From Pomphorhynchus laevis (lineage: Eukaryota; Acanthocephala; Palaeacanthocephala; Echinorhynchida; Pomphorhynchidae): a DNA stretch of 64,000 nucleotides. Below, piece by piece: positions 12,208 to 27,200 of the stretch (position 1 is the first letter of the stretch; each line of letters begins with the position of its first letter). A program made the position numbers and the translations under genes. The notes under the pieces are model-generated. The model did not search any database and was not told the origin of the DNA. It worked only from the letters and a program-made list of their open reading frames with translations. The stretch covers positions 248,001-312,000 of the forward strand of contig WNNJ02001572.1 of the NCBI GenBank assembly GCA_012934845.2. The letters are read 5' to 3'.

Positions 12208-15200
12208 TAAATTGTATAAAATCTTATATAATTATTTATTATTTATCTTTATTTTTATTTATATATCGTATAAAATTTGTAGACTCAGTTATCTGATATG
12301 ATCATTTGTTTGTTTATCCAAATATTATCTTTTATCATTCATTATTCAATTAGCATTTATTAGATGCTAGTGTTTCTAACTAGCATTTACAGTAGAGAGG
12401 TTGTAACTATTACATTCGAGTATATCGAAATTTTAATTGAATATTTTGTTGCAAGAGAAACCTGACTAAATTTTGGAACAGATAAATTTTATATTATTTT
12501 AACAATAGTATTCAAAGAAGATATCATTCAGTGATCTTTAAAGCTACATATACTTATTCTTTCTTTTCGTAGAACCTAATGACTCAATTAAAAGTACTAT
12601 CAAAATAAAACATTTTTACTCTAACAATGCGATGTGCTCCTCGTCATTTTCTATACAGCATTTCTTAAACTGCTAGATGTTTATATGCAAAGTTAAAACT
12701 AAGTATCATTTTGTGGTTCCTTTCAAAGCTTCAATGCAAATACGCCATATTGATCATGTACTCTGAAACATGTTTACTAGATCTATCGAGCACTAAGTGA
12801 AACCCGACTGTTATGCTATCCCTAGAAGACAAAAATGGAACTGGTAAATTTAAACTTATAAATTCGTAATTTTGTCAATTTTGAAGAAATAATTGATAGG
12901 CTGTTAGTGTTTTGAAATAACCACTCTCTTTTTCAAATTTATTTAATTTTTCAAATCTTTAATTTTTAAAATGAAATTGAAAACAAAAATTGAATGATTT
13001 AAATGCTTTTATTTTAAGGGAAGTGTTAACGATTGCTACGAAAATGTTAGAAATGTTTAAAAAGTTGAACAATTCCGCTTAAACTATTATAACTTTTTTT
13101 ATTTATTTTATTTGTTTTTTTAATAAATAAATTGATTACGAACATAAAAAAGGTTCCCGCAAATGGGCCCGTCAAACACAAAAAACATTGTTTGTCAACA
13201 AGATTACGAAGTCACTACGTCAAACGGGCGTAGGGGGCACTCGAAAGTACTCGTAGTACATGAACACGGAAAATACCCTCGTCATTTCCGACTGTCCCAT
13301 CGAGCGGTAAATGTTTGGAATCGTCTTTTATACAAAGGGTTCCCGCAAATTGGCCCGTCAAACACATAAAATACATTGTTTGTCAACAAGATTACGAAGT
13401 CACCAATACAAGCCAGTGTTCGTCAGTATTTTTTAAACTCGCAGGTAGCGTTAAGCCCCGTCACCGTCAATAGAGGATAACACTGTTGCGAAGGACGGAT
13501 TTTCTTGTCCAATATAGACGGCTTTACCGGGGAGGAACGATAACCTCGGATACACATCGACGCGGCCCGACACAGAGCTAAACTGATCTCACTTTTCATA
13601 CGGTTGATACACTGTGTGTAAGTGCAGTTCGCACTTTTTGCAGATTGTCTAGATGCAATTCTTTGTAGTACAGCCCGAGCGCCATCTCCAAGGCCGCTAT
13701 TGCACGCGATAATAAAATGGATGAAGGAACCTCGTTCAAGCTGTTGCACTCTCTCCTCATATTTAGCTCTTTATCGAGATTCGTGATAGGTCATTGAACC
13801 GGAAACGTTCGAAACATACGATTCGGCGAGGTAGCTATAAACACTGACGTCAAAAAACGTCCGCTCGAATCGGTTCTCGAACAAGACTTCGCACACGATG
13901 TCGAGTCGTGAGTCTCGTTGCCGGGTCGTTGTACTCTTTGAAAATGTGTATTCTTCTTTTGGGCATTCTAGTAGCGGTTCAATGCCGACTGAGTGTCAGA
14001 CGACCGTGAGATTCGTTGCAAGGATATCCCGTACAACGTCGTGACGTATCATTTGAAACCCTCCCCGTTTGCATGAAATACAATGAGACAAACTCAACAT
14101 GGCATCGCACATGCACCCTGGCGGCAAATGTTTTGATTCCCATTCGTAACGGAGTGCAAGACTGTCATGAAAAAACGCGAGGGGATAAATGGCGGTCTTC
14201 GCGGTCAGTAGGTAGAACACTTAGCCATGTTGACACTCCGTCAATTTTGGCGTATTCGAGAACTTGCTGAGTTCGTTCAGGCAGGCGGTCTTTTGCAGTC
14301 TTCATCCAGAGCTTTAGTGCTTCTTCTCTCTGGGTGCGTATTTTCTTTACGGTAAGAAGTTGTTCCGCCCGAAGTTTATTACCTTGATCGTCGGCTGAAT
14401 ATGATGAGCATATTTGCGCAGATGCTTCAAACTCGAGGCTTGCCGCGAAGCATGAATCTGAAACACCAATACCGCCTAAACGAATGGGCGAGGTAAGCAC
14501 TTTGCACCAGTCATTAGTCAGCCTCTGAGACGTGAGCTCAGGTAAAACATCTCGGTTAATGGCGTCTCTGAGTGGTAACAACATGTGTTCCTCGCAACGG
14601 GTAGTCCGCAGAAATTGAGTCCACTTCCATTGGAGTGAATTTGTGATCCCCGCAGAGGATACGTGTAGGTCAAGCTTCCATACCTCTACTAGCCTCGCTA
14701 GGTGCTCCAGTTCACTGGAAATTCGGTTGTGGATTGATCTTTCCATGAACGATTTAGATCCTATGAGCGAGCTGAGTATACTTATGCCTTCATTAGTACG
14801 TCGAAGTCCTTCAAACTGTGAATCGGGAACAGTCACGTTTTCGTGAAGAAGGAGGGAAGACTTTGTCGAATTGACATAGTAGCCATATGATGTCCTTGGT
14901 TTGCTGGTGACTGCGTTTAACAATTCGAAAGAGGTAACATTCTCCGTCTCTGGTATCCGGTTTTGTGTTTATTCTGGAAAATAATGTAAACGAATGGCAT
15001 ACCAAACCAGTTCATGCGGCACATGATCGGAGGCAATCTCCAAATAAAGAAATGCAACATGAAGGGGTTTGCCTTTTTCTCAATGCTTTTCAAGCAGGAG
15101 CCGCGTAGCATGGATGACGTTAGTGGTTCCATATTTTTTTAACGATACCGACCTGGTTGATGCTAGCATTAGCGACATTACGTATCTGCCTATCAAAAAT

Positions 15201-18200
15201 GCGCTCAAACATCTTTAAGGTGTGAGACAGTAGTCTAATCGGGCGATAATTGCAGCATTCGGCTGAACTATCCCTCATTTTCCGGATCGGTATTGTCATG
15301 CTATTTTCCCAGTCGTTCGGTATATTCTACTCTTCGACGATTTGATTGGAGAAATTTGTGATCCAGGGAACAGAGTTCCAAAAACTAGCCTTCCATATTC
15401 TGACTGAATTATCATATGGACCTGCTGCATTTCATGCCTTCATATGCTTTATTGCTTCACTTTTTTCATTAATAATTGGACGTAAAGGACAGAGCACTGC
15501 TGAAACTTGTGGGATCGGTGGATGCGTGAACTATTCAGTGGCAATTTCTTCGAAATACTCACGCCACCTTTCCAATACTGCTGGCAGATTGACGATCATA
15601 TTGCCGTTATTATCATTGACACAATGAAACCTTTCGATGTCCTTGGTTTGCTGGTTGCTGCGTTTAACAATTCGAAAGAGTACCATTCTCATCTCTGGTA
15701 TCCAGTTTTGTGTTTATATCTGCATAGTGGATATCTCGGCCAAATGCAACTGCTTTCTTAGCGTTTCGCTTGACATCAAAGTATTTTTACCGATTATCCC
15801 AAGTTTTTTTCCCAGGAAATCGTGATACAATCGTTTCTTCTCAGTACCTTTATTTTTACTAGATCGGGCAAAATCCAAGAATCTCAGCTGATGTAACGCT
15901 GCCCAGGCTTAGTGATCCCCAGTGTTTTACATGCGGCCTTGTAAATCATGCTTTTTGATTTGTTCCACGTATCGTCCACTTTGTTCAAGCTAGGTAGCTG
16001 CAGTTGCACCATAATCTAAGTTTCCTTACCATGTAAATGCCACCATTTGATGCGAGCTAGATCGGCACGTTTTTAATTGTGTTTGTTGGCCGTTTTATCT
16101 CGAGGACAGTGATAACAGGTCGATGTTGTGTTGCGATCGTCTCCTAAGGCATTACTTTAACGTCGGTCACAGTGGACATATGTCAGCGTTGCACAAGAAT
16201 GAAGTCGATCTGCGATTTATTTTCACCATTGTAATACGTTGAAAGCTGTGATGACCGCTTTATGAACCATTTATAATATATTAATATAACAGTATTAATA
16301 TTAATATTGTAATTTTATTATTTTGTTTTTATTATATTATATTACCATGGAAATAATTTTGCTATATTAATGTTATATTAACATTATAATATTTCATATA
16401 TAATTGATTGATTGATTAATTCTTTATTAAATAAAAGTGACCATGTTATAAAATACAAAGAAGCAACGATTCTTGCTTAATTTGTGTACAACTTTAAATT
16501 TGATAAAAAATAAAAAAATAATAATAAGGATCACTTGCAGCTGGGAAAAGGTAGGATAAACACTATTCAAGAAAAATTGTTTTACTGAGCTGTGGAGATT
16601 GCCAATTTACAACTTTCTGGATTTTCGACTCTGATCTTCTAATGATCTAACAGCTTTGAATAGGAGCGAAGATGAAAACTTTTCGATTCGAGGTGCTTTC
16701 AAGCCATACTTTTTATGACCGTACTTATTCTGTTTAGTACAGTTAGTATGCCCGAAACAAAGTTCAAATAATTGGGATATGAACTCTATATTACGAGCGA
16801 GTTTGGCAAACGCCATGATTAAAACTTCCGCGAGAGTGACTAAATATTTTCTACAAATGCGCTCTGCGAACCTATGAATTTTTAACATTTTTTAAGGTCT
16901 CGTGAGGCTACATTACAAAAAACAAGATATCTATAAACTAGTAATGATCTTACTAATGCAATATATATAACCTCTAACTGAGTGAGAGAGACTCCTAATG
17001 CCGAAATGCGCCTTAGCAGATAAAGTCGGCTACTGCATTTTCTGACGACCTCATCAATATGACGAGACCAAGACAGGTTGGCGGTAAAATAAACGCCTAG
17101 TATTCGAAGACTGTTAACACGTTTCAGCTCGTGGTCGATTATCGATGGGCTATGTCGACTCTTTATGTTGATATGCATAATTTTTGATTTTGATCTATTT
17201 AAGCTCAATAGATTTAGGTCAGTCCATTTAATCAGATTGTCCAACACGAGCTTAACGTCTCATTAGAATTTAAGAAGTTTGACGAACTTACAATTATAGA
17301 GATGCCACCAGCGAATTTCACACATACACTGGATTGCAGAATAGAATAAAAATCATCAACGTAGACGGCGAATAAAAACGACGATAACGCGCTTCCTTGA
17401 GGTACTCCGATTGACATTGTATAACTCTCTGAAACTATCTCTTTGTAACCTACACGTTGAGTTCTATCTAGTAAATATGAAGAAATAAAGGCTGTCTGCC
17501 AGTATGGGAAGTTGATTTTAACTAACTCGTTGATTAAAATGTGATGATTGACACAATCGAAGGCTTTTGAAATATATTATATATACTATTGTTACATTGT
17601 AATATTAATATAGCAATATCAATATTAATATTGTAATATTACTTATGTTGCAAAAACTTCAACCAACACACGCTGATGTTTACAGTGAAACTTTATTAAA
17701 GGGACCTATAATTACCATGTCGTGATAATCCTAATAACTGTGTAATGATTTGGTCAAAATGAAGAGTATAGCTGTTGCAAATTATACGTTAAAAGGATAA
17801 AAAACCTATAATCAATCCCAATTCAAAATAATCGTCTTTTGAATTGCTCAAGTGAAGTTAATTATTAAATGAACGATTTAAAACGGAATGATCCAAAGTC
17901 AACGGGCGAAATAATCTGTTAAGATAAAAGGAGGATATGTTAGATGTATAATTAAATTGCATACCATAGGATATACGGTATGCAATTAATGCTAATTGCA
18001 TACCAAGTATGCTATTGTATAGCATTTATAATTCAAATATGATAAAAATGTGAAATTATATTAATATATATTTCTCTGTATTAATATAGAAGAATAATTA
18101 TAAACTACAGTCAAAATGTTACTCAAATGAATCTAAGTTGAAATTTATAAAAATTCATTACGACTATTAAACATGCTCTATAAATATGCTTATATGTCTA

Positions 18201-21200
18201 ACAAACACAAGAATGATAACATGCAATATTTTTTCTCGTTTGATTGCATAAAAAATAAATACATAAAATATAAAAAACACATCACTGCTTAAAATGAAAA
18301 AATGACAAAAAATGCTTTATATAAACACGAAATCAGCATTGAAAATATGAGTAAAACCATAGACTTACGAATAACAACCAATTTTGCTGTGGACTTAATA
18401 TTAGTACCACGGATGCATACGGAATATACAGCCTCGTCACCTTTACGACAGTTCGCAATCAGTAGCTTTAATGTGTTTTCTTCAGACTGTACTATCGGAG
18501 TCAGTCGATTATCTGACGGAAGCTTTTTACCATCGATATACCAATCAACAGGCTTACGAATATCGGATATTCGGCAACAAAACGTTGCGGTTTCCTGAAA
18601 ACAATTTTATAGAATATCAAAATTTAAACTATCAAAACAACTAAAACCTTCTCGTGAACTGTGACATCTTTCAGTGGTTCCAAAAACACAACATCCTCGT
18701 CAGAAACGTTAAGTTGACATGAAGTACGCACGTCAGTGTAGTCAGATACTACACATTCAAATTTACCACGCATTTCCTCTGAAACTTCAAATTCAATCGA
18801 ATGTTCTTGTAAGCATTTCTCAGTTGATGGTAACTTTTTTGACTGTATCTTAATAAGTCTGCTACTTGATAATAGTTGAGCGTCATCTTTAAACCAGATG
18901 ACCGTGAGTGGTGTAGGTGAAGATAAAAGATGACATACGAGCCGTACTTTATCGCGAACCTTCGCGGTAGTGTCTTTTAACAAAACAACAAACTTTGGTG
19001 GAATTGCTAAATTAAGTCATTATTAACAAATTTCATTTAAGACTAAGCTACACATACGAATAACAGTCAGTTTGGCCTGTGTAAAATCGTCACCAAACAG
19101 GAGCTTATACCATCCCTCATCCGTTGGTTTGCATTTCCGAATTAACAGCTCTTGACAATTATCGGGCATGGTTTTCGAATCAACACGTCCGGCAAGCACT
19201 TTTGCCACGTCTTTATCATCTTTTAACCAGCTCGGTTTAATTGGTTTGTTCAATTTCGCTGTGAATTTCGCGTCTTCATCTTCGTTAACAATGACATCCT
19301 TTAATCCTTCGATCGTCTTAACAGGCATATCTAAATAAGGATAGAAAATATTTAATATATGCAGGTTATATTATTCCAATATAACCTTTAACGTCGAGCT
19401 TAGCAGTTGAACACGGCCCATCATCAAGCACTTGACAGCTTATTTCGCCTTGTAAATCTGCAGTACATGGATTTATGCAAAGTTTGTGTTCAAATTCATG
19501 TACTTCTACTGTAAATATTTCCTCGTCTATTAAAAAAACAATGTAATGTTTGAATTAAGGATTTTAACCTCTTGCCTTTTTCTACTGGTATCCCGTTTAT
19601 TTTCCAGACTACATTTACATTGGGTTTATTTAGAGCACACCAAAATTCAGCAGTATCGTTTTCAAATATAGATTTATTTTTTAGCGGAACAACAAATTTT
19701 ATGTCGGTCGTATCTTCTAAATATAGTATTAATATATAGTATTAATTTTACTAGTTAGTATTTTAAATAAATCTTAGTAATAGTCATTGTAATCATTGCA
19801 TATCCTTAAATTTACGAATTGTCTTTACAAAATTAGTATAAAAATAATCATTAGTTATTTATCAACATAAATCTCAAAAGTGAATGTGCATATCACTTTT
19901 GATGCACTTCCTCTTGATGACCTTTATTTATTTTTTGAATACTTCAAAAAATAAATACGGATTTTTTGAATACGGATTTTAATAAATACGGATTTTTTGA
20001 ATTGATTTATTAATCAATTCATAAAAATTATTTCTTTTTAATTTTTTTATAGTTAACTTTATATAAATTGTATAAAATCTAATGTCACGGATTAAATCAA
20101 TGACTGAATTGTGCATCTTAATAATTTGGGCAAACAAAAAAGGCTTAAAACATGAACTCAACAACATAAATTATTTAATTTTTATTTATCATTATTTAAT
20201 ATATGACTCAGTTACCTGATATGATCATTTAATAAAACAGAGCTGACGATTTTATTACTAATTGTTTTACAAAACTTAATCATTTTTGTATCAAAGGTAT
20301 AAAAATCTTCATTATTAATAATAAAGATTATTAATAATATAATATATAATTATATTATATATTATATTATTATAATATAATATATAATCTTCTATCAACC
20401 TGAATGCTAAAAGTGATAATGTGAACTCCTTTAATAAAACGGAACCAACAATTATATTTTCAATATATAATATTGAGAATATAGTATATTATAATATAAT
20501 ATTATTATAATATAATATATTATATATTAATATAATATTCTCTATATCGTTGTCGTTACTATTATTGCATAATAACGGATAAATGCGCTATGTTTGTACC
20601 ACGTCTTGCTTAAAGTTTTCGTCATTTTCGGGAAGATTACAATTATTACCAAAAACTTTAATAATGTTTAATATTTGGATTACAAAATAACCTTTATATG
20701 ATTCTAAATGTCATTTCAGAAGGCAGATTATTTTCTTATTATATTCCTCATTTTAACTTTTAAAATGGCTTGAAACGAAAACTCGCTGATGATGTATACT
20801 AAACAATCTAATTAAACATTATCAGTTTATTCTGTTTTTAATCTAAATTAATTTTATCTAAATTTTATCTATTTTAATTACCTTCTATTCAAATCTTCGA
20901 TACTTGGGCTAGTAAAATGAATTCTTAATATATTTAATATCATATATATTAGATAAGATATAGTTTAGATATAAGATAAGATAAGATATTAGATATATCT
21001 TATTATCTTATTATTAATAAGATAATATATCTTATTAGATTAGAATATCTAATAAGATATAGTCTATATCTTATAGACTATAAGATATAGTCTATAATAG
21101 TCTATAAGATATAGTATATAAGACATTCCGGGTAGCCTTATACTTAATAAAACAAATATTGATGATAAAAAGGTATAACTATATTAAGTTATTTTCTGTC

Positions 21201-24200
21201 TGATTGTATATTAATAGTATTAATGTAAAATATGTATCTATTAAATTATTTAAATGATTTTGAAGAAAGCCAATATCATTACATATTGTTGCAATTCTTA
21301 AAATTTCATTATTTAATGTATTATATTTTACATCACGATTTCGTATTTTTCATATTTCTCAAATTTAATTTTTCTGTGTTGATTTATATATTTTACTATT
21401 TTCTGCTTGATGTTATTTTTATAGGACCTGCTTTGCTATCAGGTTTCGGCCCCTAACTCCTCTACCCAACATAGCAGCGGGGCCAAATACATGCTAATGA
21501 TGTATTTCCTCTGAAATAACTATCTAGTATCTTATTCTAATGCAAAGTATATTATTTATTATCCATCCATAAAAATTTTCCGCTAATGATTTTAAATTTA
21601 TTTTTTATATTATTGTGTTGATTTATATATTTTACTATTTTCTGCTTGATGTTATTTTTATAGTAACCTAGTTTAAAATATGTATCTATTAAATTATTTA
21701 AATGATTTTGAAGAAATAATATCGTTACAAATTGTTGAAATTTTTAAAATTTCATTATTTAATGTATTATATTTTATATTATGTGGTATGCATGAATGCT
21801 CATGCAAAAATATGTTTCTTGTTTATAAGGAACATATCCAAGTAGCCTTATTCAAAGGCTACTTATTTTTATTTCTTGTCAAGAGATTGTTGTTATTTTA
21901 AATTTATGATTTACTGTTTCTGCGTTTGTATCTATTTAGTTAAGCCTAATTCCGAGAGGAATTGACAATATTTTATAAGTGACTTAAATTAAAGTGATTT
22001 TAATAGTGACTCGACCAGCACTATCCTGTGTCTACCGGATAAGTACAGAGATTTCAAGTGGAAATATCCCTTTAAATTGATAAAGCTTTAACCTTTTGTT
22101 TTTACAATCTCAAAATCAAAAATTGATTATGAATTTATTTAAAAATAATAAATTTATGCTAGCAAATTTTCAATTTAAAGCATCAATTCGACTAAAATCG
22201 AAATTGAGTCAAATTTATATTTTGACTCGACACGGAGAAAATCAAAGATTTATAATACTAAATTTATAGAGTCGTTAATTATCTAATTTACGGAGTCATA
22301 AATTTAAACTAATTAAATTAAAAAATAACATATTTTTTGTTTAGCTCACCTATTTCAGCTCTTTTACAAGTGAAGGAAAAATCATCGCAGAATAAATCAG
22401 AGAGCTGTACCCGTTCGATGAAAATGTATAAAATGCGAGGTGGAGCTGATTTTTTGTATTATTTAATGTATTATATTTTATATTAACTGGTATGCATGAA
22501 TGCCAATGCAAAAATACGTTTCTTGTAAATTTAAATATGTCATCTTTATGATATAAATTAATAGTAGTTTAAATTGATAATAATTTAATGCTCATATCAA
22601 GATATACACCTTCTTTTTCATCAACATTACATACAAGATATATACATCTTTATCATTAATATTGGTTTTATTAAGAATGAGGCTACCTGGATAAATTTGT
22701 TCGCTTATTGAATAAAATTTATTAAAAATTGTTAGAGTTAAATACTCATATATCATCAATTTATCGAAACATATTTCCAAAATTTTCTAATTTTTAATGA
22801 ACAAATTAATATTCTTTTGCTAGTACCTCTCAAATAGATGTCGATACCTTTTAATAATTTTGATTTATCAAAATATTAAAGGCTTCTAAATAAATTTCTT
22901 CTATAAATTTGTTTGATGAATAAATTTGTTTATTTGATGATTTAATTTTTGTTGGATATGCGTTATAGTTATTATAACATAATACTGAAGTATTATGTTA
23001 TATATAATATTAATACTGAAATAGTGTTTAATACCAGTATTAATTTCGATTACCATACAACATTTTTTGAAGTGTGCTTTAATTACTTTAAGTATTTTAT
23101 TCATATAGACAGAAAGTGGTTTTAATGTACATTTAAACGCACTACATATGAACCTAGGTTTTATTGGATTTTTATGTAATTTTGGATTCCAATATAATAT
23201 AGGTATAGTTTTATTATCTAATTCAACCTTTATACCGTTTTTATCCATTATAGAACAGTGACTTGTAATAATTGTTTCTAAACTCAACTCACTACGTTCA
23301 TATGTTGGATTTACATTTAAATCATTAGAATTAATCTCTTTCATTAGTATATCATAATAAAGCTTTTTGCATATGAAGACAAAGTTATTACTAGCTTTAT
23401 CAATAGTTGTTATTATATAGTTATCCTTTAATTTAGTAAGTTCTTTATACATATCTTTATTAATTTTATCTTTCCTTTTATAATTGTTTGTTATTTTCAT
23501 TTTATTTTTAATTTTATCAAATATATAATCTTTCCAAATTTTTATCTTAGATATATTCGAGCTTTCACTATTAATCAGCTTACTAAAGTAATCATTTAAG
23601 TTATTATATAACGAACTGTAAATTTTATTTTTGTCGTTGTTGTTATTTAATCTATATTTATACCCTTTTAATAGCAGCTTTCTTAATTCACAATTTTCAA
23701 TTAATTCTAGATTATGGGTACATATATGTTCATTTATTTTATCAAAACTAAGACTTTTACAATTGCATTCTGTTTCCATTATGTTTCTAATATTATCGTT
23801 ACATACTGATTTTAATTCTTTATTATAATTACAAATTTTTCGTCCTAATGGTGGTAGGAGTTTATACCTTATTCTAGAAATATATTTACTTAAATCTGAC
23901 CCGATTATTTCTTTACTTTTAGAATTATTTAAAAGTCCGACTATATTTATGTTATCTATACATTTATTAATGAAGTTTATGGTTAATGTATATTTTCTAT
24001 TGTTATTATTAACATTTATTGTACGATTATAGTATTTTGTATTACAATAACTGTCTATTATACAACTTAGCCTATCATAGTCGTTAATTAATCTTTGATT
24101 TATTGAACATAGGATATCTTTAGAAAAACATCTTATATTTACATAAAGATCTTTTAGCTTATTATCACTTAAAAGTTGTTTTAATATTTCTAATTGTTCA

Positions 24201-27200
24201 TTAAGAACGATTAAATAATCTTTCTTAATGAAAGATTATTCCTTGATATTTCCTTTAATAATTGTTTGTTTAATCTATCGAATAATATTGCATTCGGGTC
24301 AAACTAAATTGTTTTTTTAGCGAATCATCCAGGATAATTAAAAATCTTGAATTTTATTTAAATAGCTTGGCTGTTCGTAAAGACCTTTTCTATTGTAAGT
24401 ATTTATGACCAGACAATTGTTAAAAAGACTAGTTAGAGACTAGTTACAATTGAAAAGAGCTGCACTAACAGCCGTAATATATAAAGAAAATTTAATCTAT
24501 ATTTATATCATTCTGATAGTATTTTCCTAATTCACCATTTTAAATTAACTCTAGATTACGGGTAAAATTTAAAATTTTAGTTAAAATTTAAAATTGAAAT
24601 TTAAAATAAAAAATCAATTATTATCTAATAACAATTGATGACCAATATAATAATAGTGAATAAAAAAATGACTTTATCAGAATAAGGATTAGATATTATC
24701 AGGAGGAACTGCTATGCTATTAGGTTTCAGACCCTATTCCTCGGCTTTTGAATAAAACCGATACGATTACATGTCAATAAAATATAAAATATAAGTATTT
24801 TAAATGTTTATCTTTGATGTATTTATATAACGAATTGTAAATTTTGTTTTTACTGGTACAGTATTATTATCTGATTTGTATTTTATGTATTCCATATATA
24901 TAAGATATGAAATATACGAAATAAATTAAGCCATCAAGTAAATATAAATATATGGATTATTCTCGGCGTTTAAACATCGAGAGGAATGGAAAAAGAAATT
25001 ATCATTGGTAAATTTTCAACTATTGCAAAAGTATTTTTTAAGTGTTATGTTTTTAACTTAACACTATTGATAAAATTGAATTTTTAGAATCCATAAATAT
25101 TTTGATAAATCAAAATTATTTAAAAGTAGGGGCATCTATATTTAGACAAATAAAAGGCGTTTCAATGGGAGGTAATAGTAGCCCAATTATAGCTGACTTG
25201 TTTTTAAGCTTTATATAATATGAATATGGTCATAACTGTAAAAATAAATCTAAATAAAATAAAGATATGAAATACATGTTTCGATACATTGATGATATAT
25301 GTGTATTTAATTCTAATAATTTTTATCAATAAGCGAACAAATTTATCCAGGTAATGAAAAATTCAAATTATAGCTGACTTATTTTTAAGCTTTATAGAAT
25401 ATGAATTTGTTCATAACTGTGTAATAAATAAACTTAAATTATGTAAATATATGAAATGTTTCGATATATTAATGATATATGTGTATTTAACTCTAACAAT
25501 TTTTATTCAATAAGCGAACAAATTTATATGATATATATTTTTTGAATCTCGATAGCAATCAGTTACTTTTTGTAATCTTTAAACTTTATTCTAATTAATT
25601 AAACGTTAATTATAGATCTTTTTATAATACACTAGGTTAATAAAATTCTTTTAAATATTGCAGGATTCCTATTTAATATTTATAACAATCTGATAATATA
25701 ATCAATAAGTTTAGCAAAACTATAATGTGGAAGTTATTGCTCTAAAAATTACTGATCTTATTGTTTGATTTTCTTTGGATTAAACAAAGACTGACACGTT
25801 ATAGAAAATATTTACAGGTTTATGTGATACGTTCATGTTCATGTGTTGAATTTCATATTCAAGAAATGCTTAATTATAACTGAATCGATTATAACATTTA
25901 AAACTAACTTTAAATAATATATAAATTTCATACTGTATTGCACGAAATATGGATTCAGTTAACGATCTGATATTTACAAACATCATACTAAATCGATTGT
26001 TCTTTAATGTATGCAAAATTTAATAATAATCGATATAATCATATTACCCGTATTTTGTTGAAAACCATAAATATTTAGGATCGCCAATTTCGATATTTAT
26101 TTTAAAGAATATATCATACTTATAATATATCTACAAATATAAATATTAAAAATATTTTTAGTAAACTACAAAATCTAATAATTAATATTTATTTGATATA
26201 ATTTTACCTTTAATTTGGTCGTCCTCATCACCTTTTTTAAGTTTTTCCGATTGATCAGATTCACATAATCTACAGAAGCATCGTTCATCGCCACATTTAC
26301 ATTCAATAATCATTCCATCATGTGGATGTGCGATTAATAATTTATTGACAAAATTGTCCCCGTCTTTCTGGCAAATTGATTTTACAGGTAATCCGTCATC
26401 TACCTTCCAATCAACTGGAGGATTATCTGAAGTCGTAAGACACTCTAACAAAAGGGGCTGGCTGGAGTCGATAATTAATTGTTCCGGGATCTTTTCAATG
26501 AATTTATTTTTACGAATAACATTTACTTTACAAGAAGTCAATAAGTTGTCGACTTGACATTTCCATTCGCCCGTATCTCTACTTATGGAAGCTTGTCTGA
26601 CATTCAAAATAAGCTTATTGTTATCAACATACGACATTATAATATTATCGTCATTAGGCAAATGAAGTGTCTTACCGTTTCGTGCCCATACAGGTTCAGA
26701 TTTTGGCTTCAGTTTTAATTCACACGTTAAAGTAAAACTATCGTTTTCTAGCACTGTAAGATCTTTTAACGGTACTAAAAATTGTTGCTGTTCTTCTGTC
26801 TCAATTTTCTTTGCTTTATCTTCATCCATAACATTTACATTCACCGAGTTACTTTTCATCCCAGTTGACTTAAGCATACAAGTGTATACACCGTCATGTA
26901 ATTTTGGCAATGCATCGTTAAATTCAAATACTACATTCAAGGCTTCATCCTTAATCGACGATCGTTTTAAAGTATTTGGAATTTCAAGCGGATTATCATC
27001 TTTCAATAGAACTACCTCACCACTAATATCAGATGCAGGAATTCCTTTTACAAGACAAGTCATTTGAAAGTGTTGACCTTTCTTTATTAAATTGTTTGGT
27101 GACACGACTTTCAAAGGACCTATCATTTGCAATTCATTTTCGCGTACATTAACTTCATTAGATACATTTCCATCTTTGTCTTTTATATAAAATGTGCCTA

